The notes under the pieces are model-generated. The model was not told the origin of the DNA. It searched no databases and worked only from the letters and a program-made list of their open reading frames with translations. A stretch of 64,000 nt of DNA, from positions 62,001 through 126,000 of the forward strand of contig NZ_JBHSEC010000005.1 of assembly GCF_042651785.1 (NCBI RefSeq). Reading direction: 5' to 3'. Shown piece by piece: positions 49,582 to 57,533 of the stretch. The stretch is from Chungangia koreensis (GTDB lineage: Bacteria > Bacillota > Bacilli > Bacillales_A > Planococcaceae). Every line of letters begins with the position of its first letter. Position 1 is the stretch's first letter. A program made the position numbers and the translations under genes.

Positions 49582-51456
49582 TTGAAAGACCTACTAACAA
49601 TTGACCGGTTAAAAGTGGAAGTACTTGAGCTTTTGCTGGAAAATATGACTTCGGTAAATACATATGAAGAATGGTTTACCTTATTTGGCCCTCATTTTAA
49701 CAGGTTCTTTAATATTCAACAGGCAGAATTCCTGGTTTTTGATAAAGAACGATTCGTTCCGATGAGATGGAATTATTCCACCGAGAAAAAATTGAACTCG
49801 GTCTCTTTGAGAGACTTAAAGGAAAAGGAAACAGAAGGAGAAGCAGCCGTCCTTTCGCTATTCCATGAACGGGGATTCGTTTATGCAGATGAAGTCGTTG
49901 TAATTAAAGACGACATATCAGGACCAATAGGCGTATTATTGCTGAAATCCACTGAGCAATGGAGAACTTTCATTGCCTTGCCTGAATCGCGACGCCAATT
50001 CATCGCACTTTTTTCTATGATTGTAGGAACTGTTAAACAATCGGTATACCGTATTAAACAAGAACGTAAGTATAAAAATTTGTATGCCGTAACCGAGTTG
50101 TTCCATTCAACAATGGATGTAGAACCGATCCTGAATGGAATTATCCGATCCGTAAAAAATACATTCCCAGACTTTGAAACGGAATTGATCTTGTCCAATG
50201 ATTACGGCGAAACACTTCAAGGGATAGTGAGAAACCTTCATTATACATCGGAAAGGGATTCTACTTTAGAGGCATATGTTTCAGGTAATATGACGACCGA
50301 ACAAGCTCCTGAACTAAACGCACGTCTTTTGAACGTTCCGATCAGGGGAAGACAGGCGATTTATGGAATACTTCAATTGGCAGCTCCTTATGATTATTTA
50401 TTCTCGAACAGTCAGATGAATTATATTGGAATGCTTGCCAAGACTGCTGGAAATGCACTTGAAAATGCAAAGCTTTACCAGCAATCGCACCAATTGATTT
50501 CAGAATTACAGCTTATAAATGAAACTTCACAAAAGATGAATTTAAATATCAGCTTGGATGAGAAGCTGCATTATTTGCTTGAGCAAATGGATATATCGTT
50601 CAAGCCTTCGCAATCGGGATTTATACTATACGATCATGAGCGGGAAGGATACAATATCATCGGATTAGAGGATGGATTCATCTCATTCAACGGTGGACGT
50701 TTCATCTTCTACGCTGAAGATCATTTCAAAGAGACAGATGAACCGTTATTTATAGCCGATATTAAAAAGCAAGGATATGTGGATGCGGAGTACCGTTCGA
50801 TGATGGCTGTCCCATTATTGGAACACGGAAAAGTAATCGGATTCTACCTTGTACTGCATCGGGAACCTTATTATTTTTCATTTGAAAATTTCAAGCTCAT
50901 GCAATCCATGATCCAGCATTCTACTTTGGCCATCACGAACTCAAAGCTTCGCGAGCGGCTTCAGGAAATGGTGGATAAAGATTATTTAACGAAACTTTAC
51001 TCAAGAAAGTATTTTGACCGATACGTACAATCATCATTTGAAAAGGACGAATCTGGTGTCCTACTAATTATGGATGTAGACAATTTTAAAACGGTCAATG
51101 ATCGATACGGTCATTTAAAGGGCGATGAAGTGCTGATTCAAATCTCTGAGCGTATTCATACAGCTTGCGAAGAATGGAACGGCATTGGAGTCAGGTGGGG
51201 TGGAGAAGAAATCGGAATTTATCTCCCAAGCTGTCGTATTGATGTAGGGACAACGTTCGCAAGACAATTACTAACGGATATTCCCCAGTTGACCAATCCA
51301 TCTGTAACGGTTTCGATTGGACTAACAGAGTGGAACCAAAAGAACGTACTCCAAACATCTGAAATTTTCCACCAGGCTGACTTGGCACTCTACGAAGCGA
51401 AAAATTCTGGAAAGAACCAGATGAGAATTTACGGGACAACCAATTCCTTGCAATAA
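49582..51456 (+). CDS. dgcP: Diguanylate cyclase with GAF-type sensory domains (DgcP/YtrP-like)
   Basis: TTG at 49582 follows AGGTGAG; GTG at 49573 is an alternative. The 624-residue protein has GAF-like regions at about 10-150, 165-300 and 315-455, then a GGDEF domain (about 460-620) with Leu-Thr-Lys-Leu-Tyr-Ser-Arg-Lys-Tyr-Phe, Met-Asp-Val-Asp-Asn-Phe-Lys-Thr-Val-Asn-Asp-Arg-Tyr-Gly-His and the active-site signature Gly-Gly-Glu-Glu-Ile at about 540-544. No transmembrane helix is visible. B. subtilis YtrP (DgcP), next to rpsD, makes c-di-GMP. The fifth signature residue is Ile instead of Phe, and no RxxD inhibitory site precedes it. Confidence 0.88.
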   Translation: MKDLLTIDRLKVEVLELLLENMTSVNTYEEWFTLFGPHFNRFFNIQQAEFLVFDKERFVPMRWNYSTEKKLNSVSLRDLKEKETEGEAAVLSLFHERGFVYADEVVVIKDDISGPIGVLLLKSTEQWRTFIALPESRRQFIALFSMIVGTVKQSVYRIKQERKYKNLYAVTELFHSTMDVEPILNGIIRSVKNTFPDFETELILSNDYGETLQGIVRNLHYTSERDSTLEAYVSGNMTTEQAPELNARLLNVPIRGRQAIYGILQLAAPYDYLFSNSQMNYIGMLAKTAGNALENAKLYQQSHQLISELQLINETSQKMNLNISLDEKLHYLLEQMDISFKPSQSGFILYDHEREGYNIIGLEDGFISFNGGRFIFYAEDHFKETDEPLFIADIKKQGYVDAEYRSMMAVPLLEHGKVIGFYLVLHREPYYFSFENFKLMQSMIQHSTLAITNSKLRERLQEMVDKDYLTKLYSRKYFDRYVQSSFEKDESGVLLIMDVDNFKTVNDRYGHLKGDEVLIQISERIHTACEEWNGIGVRWGGEEIGIYLPSCRIDVGTTFARQLLTDIPQLTNPSVTVSIGLTEWNQKNVLQTSEIFHQADLALYEAKNSGKNQMRIYGTTNSLQ

Positions 51457-51480
51457 GGGTAGGTTGTCCCTTTCATTTTT
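51433..51480 (+). terminator. Terminator overlapping the dgcP stop
   Basis: GGGACAACC and GGTTGTCCC are perfect arms around a 20-base loop that contains the TAA, followed by TTTCATTTTTT. Confidence 0.83.
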
Positions 51481-51514
51481 TCCAGTAAACGAATAGAATA
51501 AGAGAAAGGGGATT

Positions 51515-51530
51515 ATGTAAGCGTTTACAA
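51515..51530 (+). promoter_or_regulatory. Perfect cre site upstream of the methionine gamma-lyase gene
   Basis: ATGTAAGCGTTTACAA matches every position of WTGNAANCGNWNNCWW. It lies four bases before the GGGGAGG site and 18 bases before the ATG, and about 16 bases downstream of a possible -10 TAGAAT (51494-51499). CcpA bound here would block transcription. Confidence 0.8.
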
Positions 51531-51547
51531 AAAGGGGAGGTTTTTAT

Positions 51548-52777
51548 ATGTTGAAAGATGGTATGCATATGGAAACAATTGCAATCCATAAGGGGTATGA
51601 TGCGTCGAAACATGAGGGGAGCTTGTCGGTTCCGCTATTTCAAACATCGACTTTTTCATTCCCCGATGCAGAGTCCGGAGAGCTCAGGTTTTCGGGACAG
51701 GAAGAGGGGAACATTTACTCCCGGTTAGGAAATCCGACTGTCCGAGTTTTGGAAGAACGGATGGCGGCACTTGAGCATGGGGCGGCTGCACTCGTGTTCG
51801 GTTCCGGAATGGCTGCAGTTAGTTCTGTGTTGATCTATGTGACAAAGGCAGGAGATCATATCCTTTGTTCTCGGGGAATCTATGGCTGTACGTTTGGTCT
51901 TTTAGAGATGATGGAAGATAAATACAGTATTACACATGACCTTATTAAAATGGATACAGAGGAAATGATCGAAGCCGCTTTAAAACCTGAAACCGTTTGT
52001 ATTTATGTGGAAACGCCGATCAATCCGACGATGGAACTTGTTGATTTGGAAGCAGTCCATAACGTGGCTAAACGTCATGGCCTAAAAGTGATTGTGGATA
52101 ATACGTTCTCTTCTCCATATTTGCAAAATCCAATTCTAATGGGTGCAGACTACGTCCTTCATAGTGCGACGAAGTATATCAATGGACACGGAGATGTCAT
52201 AGCCGGAATCCTGGTAGGAGCAGACGAAGAGGATATGTCAAAATTGCGTTTAACTGTTCAAAAAGATGTGGGGGGAATTGTATCACCATTTGATGCATGG
52301 CTCATGATTCGAGGACTGAAGACGCTCCATGTCAGAATGGACCGTCATGTGTCGAACGCGGACCGGCTCATGCAATTCTTGAAAAAGGAAAAATTAGTGG
52401 AAGACTTATATTATCCATTTGATCCGAACAACCCGCAATATCCGATTGCTGTTAAACAGATGAAGTCAGGAGGCGGCATCATTTCATTCTCTGTCATGGG
52501 AGGAAAAGAAGGAGCGCGCCACTTCATGAACAGCTTGGGACTCATCAAAATAGCCGTCAGCCTCGGTGATGCTGAAACTTTGATTCAACATCCTGCAACG
52601 ATGACTCATGCAGTAGTACCGGAAACTGAACGCCAAGCAATGGGAATCACTGATTCATTGTTAAGGCTGTCGGTAGGTTTAGAGCATCCGGATGATTTGA
52701 TAGAAGATTTGAGGATGGCCTTCAAATGCTTGAACGAATATTTAAGCACCCAGGATTCTTCTGCGGCTGTAATATAG
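51548..52777 (+). CDS. Cys/Met-metabolism PLP enzyme, probably methionine gamma-lyase
   Basis: The 409-residue protein has the PLP lysine in Ser-Ala-Thr-Lys-Tyr-Ile-Asn-Gly-His (Lys at about 213), Tyr-Ser-Arg-Leu-Gly-Asn-Pro-Thr at about 57-64, Val-Phe-Gly-Ser-Gly-Met-Ala-Ala and a C-terminal Ser-Val-Gly-Leu-Glu. The segment Gly-Ile-Tyr-Gly-Cys-Thr-Phe carries the cysteine typical of methionine gamma-lyase, where cystathionine lyases have Gly or other residues. The enzyme splits methionine to methanethiol, ammonia and 2-oxobutyrate. Cystathionine gamma-lyase or synthase is the main alternative. It stands alone between two terminators. Confidence 0.85.
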   Translation: MLKDGMHMETIAIHKGYDASKHEGSLSVPLFQTSTFSFPDAESGELRFSGQEEGNIYSRLGNPTVRVLEERMAALEHGAAALVFGSGMAAVSSVLIYVTKAGDHILCSRGIYGCTFGLLEMMEDKYSITHDLIKMDTEEMIEAALKPETVCIYVETPINPTMELVDLEAVHNVAKRHGLKVIVDNTFSSPYLQNPILMGADYVLHSATKYINGHGDVIAGILVGADEEDMSKLRLTVQKDVGGIVSPFDAWLMIRGLKTLHVRMDRHVSNADRLMQFLKKEKLVEDLYYPFDPNNPQYPIAVKQMKSGGGIISFSVMGGKEGARHFMNSLGLIKIAVSLGDAETLIQHPATMTHAVVPETERQAMGITDSLLRLSVGLEHPDDLIEDLRMAFKCLNEYLSTQDSSAAVI

Positions 52778-52790
52778 TGAAAAAATAACA

Positions 52791-52826
52791 CATTTGCCAC
52801 TCCTGATTGCGGGGGTGGCATTTTAT
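52791..52826 (+). terminator. Terminator after the methionine gamma-lyase gene
   Basis: TGCCACTCC and GGGGGTGGCA arms (with one G-U) around TGATTGC, then TTTTAT. Confidence 0.82.
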
Positions 52827-52878
52827 ATGGATAATGATGAATATATGTATATATTTGGATGGTGGAAGGGGAGGTACT

Positions 52879-54219
52879 ATGCAGCTGACGATTAAAGGAG
52901 TTGGGGAACAAGTTCATGTTCTTTCACACTTACTGGCTAAAAACCCAGTAAATCTATATGAACGTGTACAAAAGGATCATCTTGTCCGGTTATTCTTTTC
53001 AAAATTTAGTGAAAATGAGGTAGAAGTTACGGTATTTGTAACACCTGACCCACTTGTATTAGTGAACGGAACGGACAAGGCCTATGATATTACTCATTAT
53101 ATTAACGATCGCGAATTCGTGGTAAGTAGTATCTTTACTTCTCTAATCCGTTCGGCTCTTGCCACTGGTCTTAACGGAAAACCGAAAGAGGAATATGCCG
53201 AATGGGTAAGTCATCCTTTCGATTTGACCTTTTCATTCGGACCTGTAGCAACAGATTTAGAAGAACTGACGATTCGTGAACTGTTTGAACCATTAGGATA
53301 CACTGTTCTTTTCGAAACTGAAGAGCCTGATTATACATTTTCTCTAAAAGAGCGAAGTTCAGCCCTTTATATATCAGTACGTGGGAACGTCACACTACAA
53401 AATGGATTACAACAATTATTCATACTCATTCCGTTGTTGGATAACTACAAACATTACTATATCGATGAACGGGAAATTGAAAAACTTGAACGATATGGGG
53501 AAGGTTGGTTAGAGCATCATCCTCTGAGAGAAGTCATCATCCGGAAAACATTACGGTTCAAGGAACTATATAGTCATTTTGGATTAACAGATGTAAGAAG
53601 AGTAGAACATATACCTTTAAACGAACTGCGCTACGAGAGAATCGTGGAGAAAGTGAAGAGCTTATCTAAAAGAAGGAAAATAGTCGATTTCGGGTCTGGA
53701 GAAGGGAAACTTTCAGCGAAATTAGCCTTTGTAGATGGGGTGGAGGAAGTGTTGGCGGTGGAGCCCTCCACATCTGAAACTGTTAAGGCTGTTAAGCGCT
53801 TCGAACGACTGAAAGAAGAGAAAGAGGGGTTCATCGAGCCCATTCCGCTTTGGGGATCAGTCTTTTACTTTGACGAACGTCTTCAAGGAAAAGACGTCAT
53901 GATCCTTTGTGAAGTGATTGAACATTTAGATGAGGAGCGGCTTCCAAAAGTGATGGAACTCATTCTGAATCAATATATGCCGGCTACTTTGATCATCACT
54001 ACTCCTAATAATGAATTTAATGAAGTATATGGAATGGAAGAAGAGCGGCGGCATGAGGATCATCGGTTTGAGTGGACGAGGGAACAATTCAAGGATTGGT
54101 GCAATAAGGTCAAAACTGATGACTATTTCGTCGAGTTTGAGGGAATTGGCGACATTGATCGAGTAAAAGGAACACCGACTCAAATGTGCACATTTACCCG
54201 GAAGGAGGAAACCCTTTGA
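52879..54219 (+). CDS. hen1: Bacterial Hen1, 3'-terminal RNA ribose 2'-O-methyltransferase
   Basis: ATG at 52879 after GGGGAGG gives a 446-residue protein; an upstream in-frame extension lacks a site. Residues 1-245 are the Hen1 N-terminal domain that activates partner Pnkp ligase. Residues 250-446 are the methyltransferase: Val-Asp-Phe-Gly-Ser-Gly-Glu-Gly-Lys (SAM) at about 269-277, and the Mn-binding Glu-Val-Ile-Glu-His-Leu at about 345-350 with a later His in Glu-Asp-His-Arg-Phe-Glu-Trp-Thr. Bacterial Hen1 adds a 2'-O-methyl group to the 3' end of cleaved RNA before Pnkp joins it, protecting against repeated ribotoxin cleavage. The stop overlaps pnkp. Confidence 0.94.
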   Translation: MQLTIKGVGEQVHVLSHLLAKNPVNLYERVQKDHLVRLFFSKFSENEVEVTVFVTPDPLVLVNGTDKAYDITHYINDREFVVSSIFTSLIRSALATGLNGKPKEEYAEWVSHPFDLTFSFGPVATDLEELTIRELFEPLGYTVLFETEEPDYTFSLKERSSALYISVRGNVTLQNGLQQLFILIPLLDNYKHYYIDEREIEKLERYGEGWLEHHPLREVIIRKTLRFKELYSHFGLTDVRRVEHIPLNELRYERIVEKVKSLSKRRKIVDFGSGEGKLSAKLAFVDGVEEVLAVEPSTSETVKAVKRFERLKEEKEGFIEPIPLWGSVFYFDERLQGKDVMILCEVIEHLDEERLPKVMELILNQYMPATLIITTPNNEFNEVYGMEEERRHEDHRFEWTREQFKDWCNKVKTDDYFVEFEGIGDIDRVKGTPTQMCTFTRKEETL

Positions 54220-56798
54220 AGATTCAATTTCCGCACGCAGGTATCGTTATATTAGTTGGACCGTCTAATAGCGGAAAAACAACATACCTCCAACAATGGA
54301 TTGATCAAGGGATTTTGCTTCGAACGGAGATAGTCAGTTCTGATGAGTTCCGGTTAGCAGTAGGGGACACGGATTTTATCTCATGGACAAATCGCCCTAA
54401 GGACGAGGCTGACGCTCTCTTTGAAGAATACCAAACCATTTCAGGAGAGGCTTTCCGAATGATGGAAGAAGTCATTAAGGCAAGGTGTAGATTGAATAAG
54501 CTGACAGTCGTAGATGCTACACACTTATTCGCTGAAGATCGTAAACGTTATGTTGCATTGTCTAAACAATTCCATGTGCCTATTACTGCCATCGTATTGG
54601 ATATACGTGATGAGACTTTATTCCATCGAGATCAGATAAGGGATCAACCGAGAGGAATGAAAAGGGTAAGACAGCAAATACACCATTTTAAAAAGGGATT
54701 AAGATCGATAAATGGAGAAGGCTTCCACTCGGTGTATAGGATTGGCGAGAATGAAGAATTAGAAATTTCACGCCGTATAAATCCGCTTTACATTGATGTG
54801 GGAAATGGGATTGATTTCATAGGCGATATTCATGGCTGCTTTGATGAATTGATCAACTTACTGACAAAGTTAGGGTATGAAGAGAAAGCTGGATTTTATA
54901 TTCATCCTGAAGGTAGAAGGTTCATGTCTGTTGGAGATGTTATGAGCAGAGGGCCAGAATCGTTGAAGACGATGTTGTTCTTTAAGAAGCATATCGAAAA
55001 TGGCTTGGCTTTTATGACTGACAGCAATCATGGATGGAAAATTGCCCGTTGGTTAGAAGGACGGAATGTTACTTTAAACCATGGGGATGAATGTGTTGAA
55101 GCCGAAATAGGAGAATATGAAAGACAATATGGGCAAGAGGAAGCAAACCAACTGAAGGCTGAATTGAAGTCGTTTCTATGGGAAGCACCATCCCATTACG
55201 TCATAACAAAGAATGGTGTGCCGACTGTAGTTTGTACACATGCAGGTATCAAGGATGAATGGATTGGAAAAGAATCAGAACAAATTTCTGACTTTTGCCG
55301 ATATGGAGATACAGATGGAGTGGATGAAACGAATAGACCTATTCGAAAAGACTGGACCGTACATCATAAAGGAAGTTTGCTGATAGTCTGGGGACACGAT
55401 CCGAAACCACAACCCCAATTCATAAATCGAACATTGAATATCGACCAAGGGGTTGTATTTGGAGGAAGACTTACTGCTTTTCGATATCCCGACGGAGAAA
55501 TTATGAGCGTCCAAGCAAAAATAAACTATTCCGGTTATGAAGATCACCCGTTAGCAGAGTGGAAGCGGAAAAGGTTTAATTTGCCTAATATTGCTCATTT
55601 CTTAAATGGATATACCGTTAATACGCAAGACTTAGGAGATGTGAAAATTCCTTCCAATCAAGTGAAATCGGCGATCGATTCCGTTTCGCGTAACACCCTT
55701 CCAATTGAAAAGCTTTTTTATATTCCGCCGACAATGAGTCCCACTCCTGAACCTTCGGCTTTAAATGACTACTTGGAACATCCTCAGGAGGCAATCAATT
55801 ACTATCGAAATCATGGAGTGACAAAACTAATCGCAGAGAAAAAGCATATGGGCAGCAGAGCAATTATGATTATATTCAAAGACAGTCAAGCCGCTGTCAA
55901 GTCAATTGGCACAGCAACCAACGGAGTCATTTATACAAGAACAGGCAGACGTTTTTTCGATCAGGATACCGAAAATAATGTGGTTCAAATAATCGTAGAC
56001 GAGCTGAGAGAAAAAGACTATTTTGAGCACTATGAGACAGATTATGTTTGTTTGGATACTGAAATCATGCCATGGAATTTAAAAGCTAAAGATCTAATCC
56101 GAAAACAATATGCCCATGTATCAGAGAATGCTTTGCTGGACCGTTCAAAACTAATCGAACGGTTACAGCAGTCTGAATTTACAGATGTTCGCGATTGGCT
56201 TTCAATCTACGATATGAAATTACAGAATGCTCATGTTTTCAAGGAAGTGTTCCAAAACTATTGTTGGAATGTGGAGGGGATAGAGAAGATTCAAATTGCC
56301 CCATTCCATGTGTTAGCCCATAGCAATCAGACTTTTTTCGATAAGCCTCATTTATGGCATATGGAGATGAATCGCAAACTTTCTGCTGGATCTACACTGT
56401 TTGTTGAAACAGACTATAAGATCATATCCAATCCATCTGATGATTTAGAAATTATAAAATGGTGGGAAGAGATGACAAAGGAAGGTCATGAAGGAATCGT
56501 CATTAAGCCGGAAATATATATTTCAACATATAAGGGAAGATTACTGCAGCCTGCCATCAAAGTTCGTGGACGTAAGTATTTGTCGATAATATACGGTATG
56601 GATTATTTAGAGCCGGCCAATCTAATCCGTTTGAAGAAGCGTAATACGAATAAAAAACAAAAGAATGCATTGAAGGAATTTGCTTTAGGAATTGAAGGAA
56701 TCAAACGTTTTGTTGAAAGGGATTCTATTGAGAGGATACATGAATGTGTATTAGGAGTCTTAGCGTTAGAATCAGAACCCGTAGATCCCAGATTATAA
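54216..56798 (+). CDS. pnkp: Bacterial Pnkp RNA repair enzyme (kinase-phosphatase-ligase)
   Basis: TTG at 54216, overlapping the hen1 stop (TTGA), follows GGAAGGAGG at six bases. The 860-residue protein has three catalytic parts. A 5'-kinase has the P-loop Gly-Pro-Ser-Asn-Ser-Gly-Lys-Thr at 15-22. A metallophosphatase has Gly-Asp-Ile-His-Gly-Cys-Phe-Asp at about 203-210, Gly-Asp-Val-Met-Ser-Arg-Gly-Pro, Ser-Asn-His-Gly and Cys-Thr-His-Ala-Gly. A C-terminal adenylyltransferase/ligase has Glu-Lys-Lys-His-Met-Gly-Ser-Arg at about 541-548. It heals and seals broken RNA ends together with Hen1. Length is near the 870 residues of the Clostridium thermocellum enzyme. Confidence 0.94.
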   Translation: MKIQFPHAGIVILVGPSNSGKTTYLQQWIDQGILLRTEIVSSDEFRLAVGDTDFISWTNRPKDEADALFEEYQTISGEAFRMMEEVIKARCRLNKLTVVDATHLFAEDRKRYVALSKQFHVPITAIVLDIRDETLFHRDQIRDQPRGMKRVRQQIHHFKKGLRSINGEGFHSVYRIGENEELEISRRINPLYIDVGNGIDFIGDIHGCFDELINLLTKLGYEEKAGFYIHPEGRRFMSVGDVMSRGPESLKTMLFFKKHIENGLAFMTDSNHGWKIARWLEGRNVTLNHGDECVEAEIGEYERQYGQEEANQLKAELKSFLWEAPSHYVITKNGVPTVVCTHAGIKDEWIGKESEQISDFCRYGDTDGVDETNRPIRKDWTVHHKGSLLIVWGHDPKPQPQFINRTLNIDQGVVFGGRLTAFRYPDGEIMSVQAKINYSGYEDHPLAEWKRKRFNLPNIAHFLNGYTVNTQDLGDVKIPSNQVKSAIDSVSRNTLPIEKLFYIPPTMSPTPEPSALNDYLEHPQEAINYYRNHGVTKLIAEKKHMGSRAIMIIFKDSQAAVKSIGTATNGVIYTRTGRRFFDQDTENNVVQIIVDELREKDYFEHYETDYVCLDTEIMPWNLKAKDLIRKQYAHVSENALLDRSKLIERLQQSEFTDVRDWLSIYDMKLQNAHVFKEVFQNYCWNVEGIEKIQIAPFHVLAHSNQTFFDKPHLWHMEMNRKLSAGSTLFVETDYKIISNPSDDLEIIKWWEEMTKEGHEGIVIKPEIYISTYKGRLLQPAIKVRGRKYLSIIYGMDYLEPANLIRLKKRNTNKKQKNALKEFALGIEGIKRFVERDSIERIHECVLGVLALESEPVDPRL

Positions 56799-56799
56799 G

Positions 56800-56830
56800 A
56801 AAAAAGAGCAGGCAACGAATGCCTGCTCAT
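56800..56830 (-). terminator. Terminator of the free-Met-sulfoxide reductase gene
   Basis: On the minus strand GAGCAGGC and GCCTGCTC arms around ATTCGTT are followed by six T; it is immediately 3' to pnkp on the other strand. Confidence 0.88.
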
Positions 56831-56841
56831 ATCTTTGTAAA

Positions 56842-57321
56842 TTAAATATAATTCACCAATACCTCGACAAACTTCTCAAGCCCTGCACGATCTTCTTCGG
56901 AAAAACGGTTTTTTTCAGGGCTATCGATATCTAATACTCCGATTACTTCTCCATCTTTAATAATAGGAACAACAATTTCAGATTGGGAAGCTGCATCGCA
57001 TGCGATGTGGCCAGGGAAAGCGTGGACATCGGGTACGAGCATTGTTTCTCTATTAGCAACAGCTGTTCCGCAAACTCCTTTGCCGACTGCAATCCTTACA
57101 CATGCAGGAAGTCCTTGGAAGGGTCCAAGCACCAACTCGCCATTCTCCATTAAATAGAATCCCACCCAGTTAATCCGGTCTAAAAATTGGCCCAGTAAGG
57201 CGGAAGCATTGCTCAAATTGGCAATTCGATTAGGTTCGTCTTCCAACAAAGCTTTCAGCTGTTTGGATAATGTATTGTATTGTTCGGAAAGTTTTCCGTC
57301 GTAAGCTGATTTCGTGAACAT
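56842..57321 (-). CDS. ytsP: GAF-domain free methionine-(R)-sulfoxide reductase
   Basis: The 159-residue GAF protein has the three cysteines of fRMsr in order: Ala-Cys-Val-Arg-Ile at about 86-90, Gly-Val-Cys-Gly-Thr-Ala at about 95-100 and His-Ile-Ala-Cys-Asp-Ala at about 118-123. Asn-Trp-Val-Gly-Phe-Tyr and Val-Leu-Asp-Ile-Asp-Ser complete the family pattern. It reduces free methionine-R-sulfoxide to methionine in the cytoplasm. B. subtilis YtsP is the homologue between dgcP and ezrA. The start ATG follows a GAGGTG site. Confidence 0.91.
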   Translation of the reverse strand: MFTKSAYDGKLSEQYNTLSKQLKALLEDEPNRIANLSNASALLGQFLDRINWVGFYLMENGELVLGPFQGLPACVRIAVGKGVCGTAVANRETMLVPDVHAFPGHIACDAASQSEIVVPIIKDGEVIGVLDIDSPEKNRFSEEDRAGLEKFVEVLVNYI

Positions 57322-57533
57322 AGGAACACCTCATTAATCTTCATTTGTAATTAGTATAGACAGTTCTAAATCTGCTCGCAATTAAAAAATGCTGACTGAT
57401 TTCGACAACTTTGAATACAATTCTTCAATTTTCTTCATTTTCCCCATACAAAAATTGATATTGAACAACTATAATGGAATAATAGATAAGTATATAGTCA
57501 AACTTGCATTGGATTTGGAACAGGGGGCTTATG

